Below, in pieces: positions 61,154 to 64,000 of a DNA stretch of 64,000 bases; position 1 is the first letter of the stretch; each line of letters starts with the position of its first letter. The stretch covers positions 62,001 through 126,000 of the forward strand of contig JAFGFE010000020.1 in assembly GCA_016931225.1 (NCBI GenBank), in the 5' to 3' direction. The position numbers and the translations under genes are program-made. The notes under the pieces are model-generated. The model saw only the letters and a list, made by a program, of their open reading frames with translations. It ran no database searches and was not told where the DNA came from. Source of the stretch: Candidatus Zymogenaceae bacterium. Lineage in GTDB: Bacteria; Desulfobacterota; Zymogenia; Zymogenales; Zymogenaceae.

Positions 61154-62011
61154 CTATCTCCAGGTAACGTCCGCCTCGTTTCGAGCGGGGAGTTTTCTGT
61201 ACTTCCGGGCCGGGTAACCCACCATCACACATCCGAACAGCTCATGTCCCTCGGGCAGGGCGAGTATCTCACCGATTTCCGGCACGTGGGGTGCGGCCCC
61301 GGGGAAATACCCGTTGATGCAGGTTCCCAATCCCAACGCCGCCGCCATCAGTACGATGTGAAAGAGTGCATTGTGGCAGTTGTGGGCTCCCGTATTTTCG
61401 CTCTTCTCAGCGGAAGTCAGGATGACCACCGGGGCGCCGCGAAAAATACGGTCCTTCCCCTCCGTGTAAAATTTATGGGCCATCTTGAACCCGTGCTGAA
61501 AACCGAGGAGTTTCTCGTCAAACGCCCCCGGATTTTCCTCCATCATTGCGGCCAGCCCTCCAAAGAACTCCGCCACCAGCCCGGAAAGGCTCCGTATCGT
61601 CCCGGCGTCGGTAATGACCGTCAGGGAGACATTCTGATAATTGTGACCCGTGGGGGCGAAGCGGGCGGCGTCCACCAGCTTCTCCAGCACCTCCCGGGGC
61701 GGAACTTTTTTCGAGTAGGTCCGACAGCTCCTACGGCCCCGGAGAAATTGATAAACCGAATCTGCAGAGATCGCCTTGTCTTCATCGATGGGGATGAATC
61801 CATCGACATCCAACCCATTGTGTTGCACCGAATCGGTGGGACACACCGCTATGCAGTGACCGCATGAAATGCAGTGTTCCTCGTATTGCGTCGTCACCCC
61901 CATATCAGTAACCGAAAAGATATGAGACGGGCAGACATCCTGACACGCGCCGCACCGGGTACAGGTGGCGGGATCGACTCCAATGGTGACGGTTCCCCTC
62001 GTTTCTCCCAT
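61154..62011 (-). CDS. Nitroreductase fused to an N-terminal 2[4Fe-4S] ferredoxin domain
   Basis: This 285-residue protein has two ferredoxin motifs, CTRCGACQDVCP (17-28) and CISCGHCIAVCP (47-58). A nitroreductase fold follows with RRSCRTYSKKVPPREVLEKLV, APTGHNYQN and GLGTCINGYF; FMN binding is expected. Such fusions reduce quinones, nitro compounds or other small molecules with electrons from ferredoxin-type donors in anaerobes. Neighbours give no clear pathway. Confidence 0.92.
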   Translation of the reverse strand: MGETRGTVTIGVDPATCTRCGACQDVCPSHIFSVTDMGVTTQYEEHCISCGHCIAVCPTDSVQHNGLDVDGFIPIDEDKAISADSVYQFLRGRRSCRTYSKKVPPREVLEKLVDAARFAPTGHNYQNVSLTVITDAGTIRSLSGLVAEFFGGLAAMMEENPGAFDEKLLGFQHGFKMAHKFYTEGKDRIFRGAPVVILTSAEKSENTGAHNCHNALFHIVLMAAALGLGTCINGYFPGAAPHVPEIGEILALPEGHELFGCVMVGYPARKYRKLPARNEADVTWR

Positions 62012-62211
62012 AGTATGCCTCGAAAAAACGAAATAATTATGTCGACATAAATTTTTATGTTATCAGAACATATCCCGAAATACAACACCGTTCTGCATCC
62101 CGGCGGACGATTTTCATCGAAAACGACCTATATGACATGATTCGGGAGAAACGCTCTCGCCGGTTGACGCCTTTTGAAGTCTTCTTTGTCGAAGAACACG
62201 ATGAATACAGC

Positions 62212-62904
62212 TTAGGTGTTCGGGAAATAGGCGGTGGAGAGGCCGATAAGCAGCTGACCGCCGGCGTAGAGAATCGGGCCGATTACTTTCAGGTGTATGA
62301 CGAACCTCGGCGGCGGCGGCTTCCTGAACGTCTCCAGGGCGAACTGAATGTCTCCCAGAAAAATCATGGCGGCGCCCGCTGTCAAAAGGATCGCCTGAGC
62401 GTGAGAAAACGCATCGCTGAAACAGGTGGAAATTGCCCGACTCAACAGGAAAAAGAGCACAAATCCATACACCATCCCGGCGATGCGCGTCCCCGTAAGT
62501 CCCCTCCAGCAATAGGCGATAACCACCACGTAGAGCACAACGGATATCCCGATGACGATGAAATCCTGGGGAATGAAAAAACCGCCGTAGACGGTGAATG
62601 CCACCGGATAGATGGCATAGGCGACGACGAACAATAAAAGACCGACCATAACCGTTTTTTCGTCGGTCATGTCCACGTTATTGATATCCCCGACAAGGGC
62701 GAACAGGAGGCCCGCCAATATGAGCACGGTGAACCCAATATTCCCGGCGGGAGTCAACAGCCCCAGAGCGGCAATGACCATCACCACCGCGGTATTGAGG
62801 GGCTGGACGACCGCCACCACATTCAGGTTGTTTTTCTTTCGCGCCCAGAAGTAGACGGCGATTCCAATTAACGCCAGAGGAACGGGAATAAGATGATAAT
62901 ACAT
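62212..62904 (-). CDS. YhhN/TMEM86 family membrane protein, copy 1 (lysoplasmalogenase-like)
   Basis: This 230-residue protein has about eight membrane segments. It carries the two conserved YhhN features, ALVGDINNV (residues 69-77, GD motif) and IFLGDIQFA (GD motif near the C-terminal third). TMEM86B hydrolyses the vinyl-ether bond of lysoplasmalogen; most bacterial members are uncharacterised. A paralogue follows 120 bp upstream on the same strand. Insertion of a polar loop RKPPPPR is specific to this copy. Confidence 0.82.
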   Translation of the reverse strand: MYYHLIPVPLALIGIAVYFWARKKNNLNVVAVVQPLNTAVVMVIAALGLLTPAGNIGFTVLILAGLLFALVGDINNVDMTDEKTVMVGLLLFVVAYAIYPVAFTVYGGFFIPQDFIVIGISVVLYVVVIAYCWRGLTGTRIAGMVYGFVLFFLLSRAISTCFSDAFSHAQAILLTAGAAMIFLGDIQFALETFRKPPPPRFVIHLKVIGPILYAGGQLLIGLSTAYFPNT

Positions 62905-63024
62905 ACGACCTGATTCTCCTCGTCACTTCGGACTACGACACACACAGTATTCCACGTCACCATGAAAAGGACGGGGGCCTCACCCGACATCCGTCCGTAT
63001 CGTTCACACATCACCCGCCCTGAC

Positions 63025-63696
63025 CTATCCCGCGGGGAAGTAGGAACAGGAAAGGGCGATAAGGAGCTGTCCCGTCGGATACATCAGGGGTCCGTAGATG
63101 GTCTTGAGGGGCTTGACGAACCGGTGCACGGCATACTCCGAATCGGCGATATACAGGATCGCCGTTCCCACAGAGAGCATGATCGCCTGGGTGAGGCTGA
63201 AGGTATCCCCAAAAAAGGTGGAAACGCCCCGGCTGACCATGAATATCATCACGAGCTTATACAGTGTCCCCGGGATCTTCCACTGGTTCTCCAGGTGCTT
63301 CCACACATAGGAAAGGAGACACACCAGACTCACCAGCAAAACCGCTCCGACAATAATATCCTGCCAGTGGAATCCGTTATAGATGGTCATTCCAATCGGG
63401 TAGACCAGATAGGCAAAAAGAAAGACGATTATGGCGGCAAAGAGGATTTTATCATTGGTCATGTTAATGTTGAAGATATCCCCCGCAAGGGAAAGCCCCA
63501 ACCCCACCAGCATCCACACGGTAAAACCGGGAACGACGTTTGGCGTCAGAAAGCTCAGCGCCGCTACGGCGATGGTCAGCACGGTGGTTATCGGCTGGAA
63601 GAGAGCGACCTTTTTGTAATCCTCCCGATTTCTCGCCCGCCAGGTGATGATCGTACCGATCAGGATGAACGGAACCAGTATTAAATGATAGTACAT
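63025..63696 (-). CDS. YhhN/TMEM86 family membrane protein, copy 2
   Basis: This 223-residue protein starts MYYHLILVPF like copy 1 (MYYHLIPVPL) and aligns over its length. Conserved GD remains as SLAGDIFNI; the second GD has become IADSEYA (Gly replaced). The frame opens at 63768, but AGGAGG stands before ATG 63696. Probably a tandem duplicate; the loss of the second GD suggests altered function. If active, ether-lipid or vinyl-ether hydrolysis at the membrane is the best guess. Confidence 0.82.
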   Translation of the reverse strand: MYYHLILVPFILIGTIITWRARNREDYKKVALFQPITTVLTIAVAALSFLTPNVVPGFTVWMLVGLGLSLAGDIFNINMTNDKILFAAIIVFLFAYLVYPIGMTIYNGFHWQDIIVGAVLLVSLVCLLSYVWKHLENQWKIPGTLYKLVMIFMVSRGVSTFFGDTFSLTQAIMLSVGTAILYIADSEYAVHRFVKPLKTIYGPLMYPTGQLLIALSCSYFPAG

Positions 63697-63739
63697 GTCG
63701 AAAACCTCCTTTTGGGGCGTAACCGCCCTCCCGGTTAGG

Positions 63740-64000
63740 TTACCTTTTCCCCCCTTTTGCGATGGCATCCGCCGTCTTTTTCGCTCCGTACACGACGTTC
63801 GAGATACCCCCGCCGCTCTCGCTCTGCTGCCCCACGAACCAGAGACCCTTCACGGGAGTCTTGAAGGACTGCCCCGTTTTCCCCAGCACCGGCTTCAGAC
63901 CGCCGAAGGCGTGATGATCGAGGTGGGTGATCTTTCTGAAATCCTCCGGCGTCATGATGACCTTTACCTTCACCTTTTTTCTTAAGTCCGGGAAAACCCG
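63740..64000 (-). CDS. FAD-dependent oxidoreductase, CrtI/phytoene-desaturase type, C-terminal end
   Basis: The last 86 codons of a minus-strand gene that begins beyond the window. The end reads LDHHAFGG, then PVKGLWFVGQQSESGGGISNVVYGAKKTADAI, the classic FAD-binding C-terminal block of the carotenoid isomerase/phytoene desaturase/amine oxidase family. The rest is not visible, so the substrate is unknown. Stop TAA 63740-63742. Confidence 0.85.
   Translation of the reverse strand, partial: RVFPDLRKKVKVKVIMTPEDFRKITHLDHHAFGGLKPVLGKTGQSFKTPVKGLWFVGQQSESGGGISNVVYGAKKTADAIAKGGKR

Overview
The window reads as one chromosomal contig from a GC-rich (about 58-60% by eye), Gram-negative, probably anaerobic bacterium. 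The best guess is a Desulfobacterota ('Deltaproteobacteria') or similar environmental lineage. The reasons are ADP-forming acyl-CoA synthetases, scattered beta-oxidation genes, ferredoxin-fused nitroreductase, CCG-type iron-sulfur oxidases, many lipoproteins and a SpoIID/LytB-type protein. This assignment is inference: no rRNA or tRNA gene was seen, and the only core translation gene is gltX.

Layout. 1-9.7 kb: the end of a DUF364 gene, a tandem pair of SSAT-like acetyltransferases, a GH31 alpha-glycosidase, an enoyl-CoA isomerase, twin FMN nitronate monooxygenase-like enzymes and a FadH-like dienoyl-CoA reductase. 9.8-13.5 kb: an AT-richer accessory island, all on the minus strand. It holds a membrane protein, a decayed acetyltransferase copy, a secreted protein, a protein that resembles bacterial gasdermins, and the intact acetyltransferase that matches the decayed copy. 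13.6-25.5 kb: secreted esterase, an acyl-CoA synthetase/GNAT fusion, CPBP protease, methyltransferase/TPR pair, thiolase divergent from an MFS transporter, SGNH hydrolase and 3-hydroxyacyl-CoA dehydrogenase. 26.3-34.6 kb: a five-gene operon (AGPS/GlcD-like flavoenzyme, Fe-S subunit, GlpD-like dehydrogenase, FGGY kinase, GPH symporter) followed by a pirin. 34.8-38.1 kb: a compact phage DNA-packaging cassette (HTH, small terminase-like, large terminase, small ORF, portal) with no capsid or tail gene. 38.2-48 kb: gltX, DUF427, a DUF401 transporter coupled to an alpha-only acyl-CoA synthetase, a glycerol-3-phosphate acyltransferase/dehydrogenase fusion behind a universal stress protein, SpoIID-like protein and GNAT. 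48-56 kb: an LCP-like three-gene operon, divergent small HTH regulators with a likely leaderless XRE gene, a decayed stretch, a WG-repeat lipoprotein and a degenerate hybrid histidine kinase. 56.5-64 kb: trmO, a calcium-type P-type ATPase, gap, nitroreductase, two YhhN/TMEM86 proteins and the end of a CrtI-type oxidoreductase.

Themes. Acyl-CoA metabolism is present in several small units, several with their own sigma70-type promoter (TTGACA-like, 15-18 bp, TATAAT-like). Glycerol-phosphate and possible ether-lipid chemistry recurs: AGPS-like, GlpD-like, acyltransferase/GpsA fusion and two lysoplasmalogenase-like proteins. Three proteins keep their fold signatures but lack residues normally needed for catalysis: the histidine kinase, the acyltransferase domain and one SSAT-like copy. 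The strongest candidate for something new is the gasdermin-like gene at 11724-12536, which has no linked protease. Second is the capsid-less packaging cassette.
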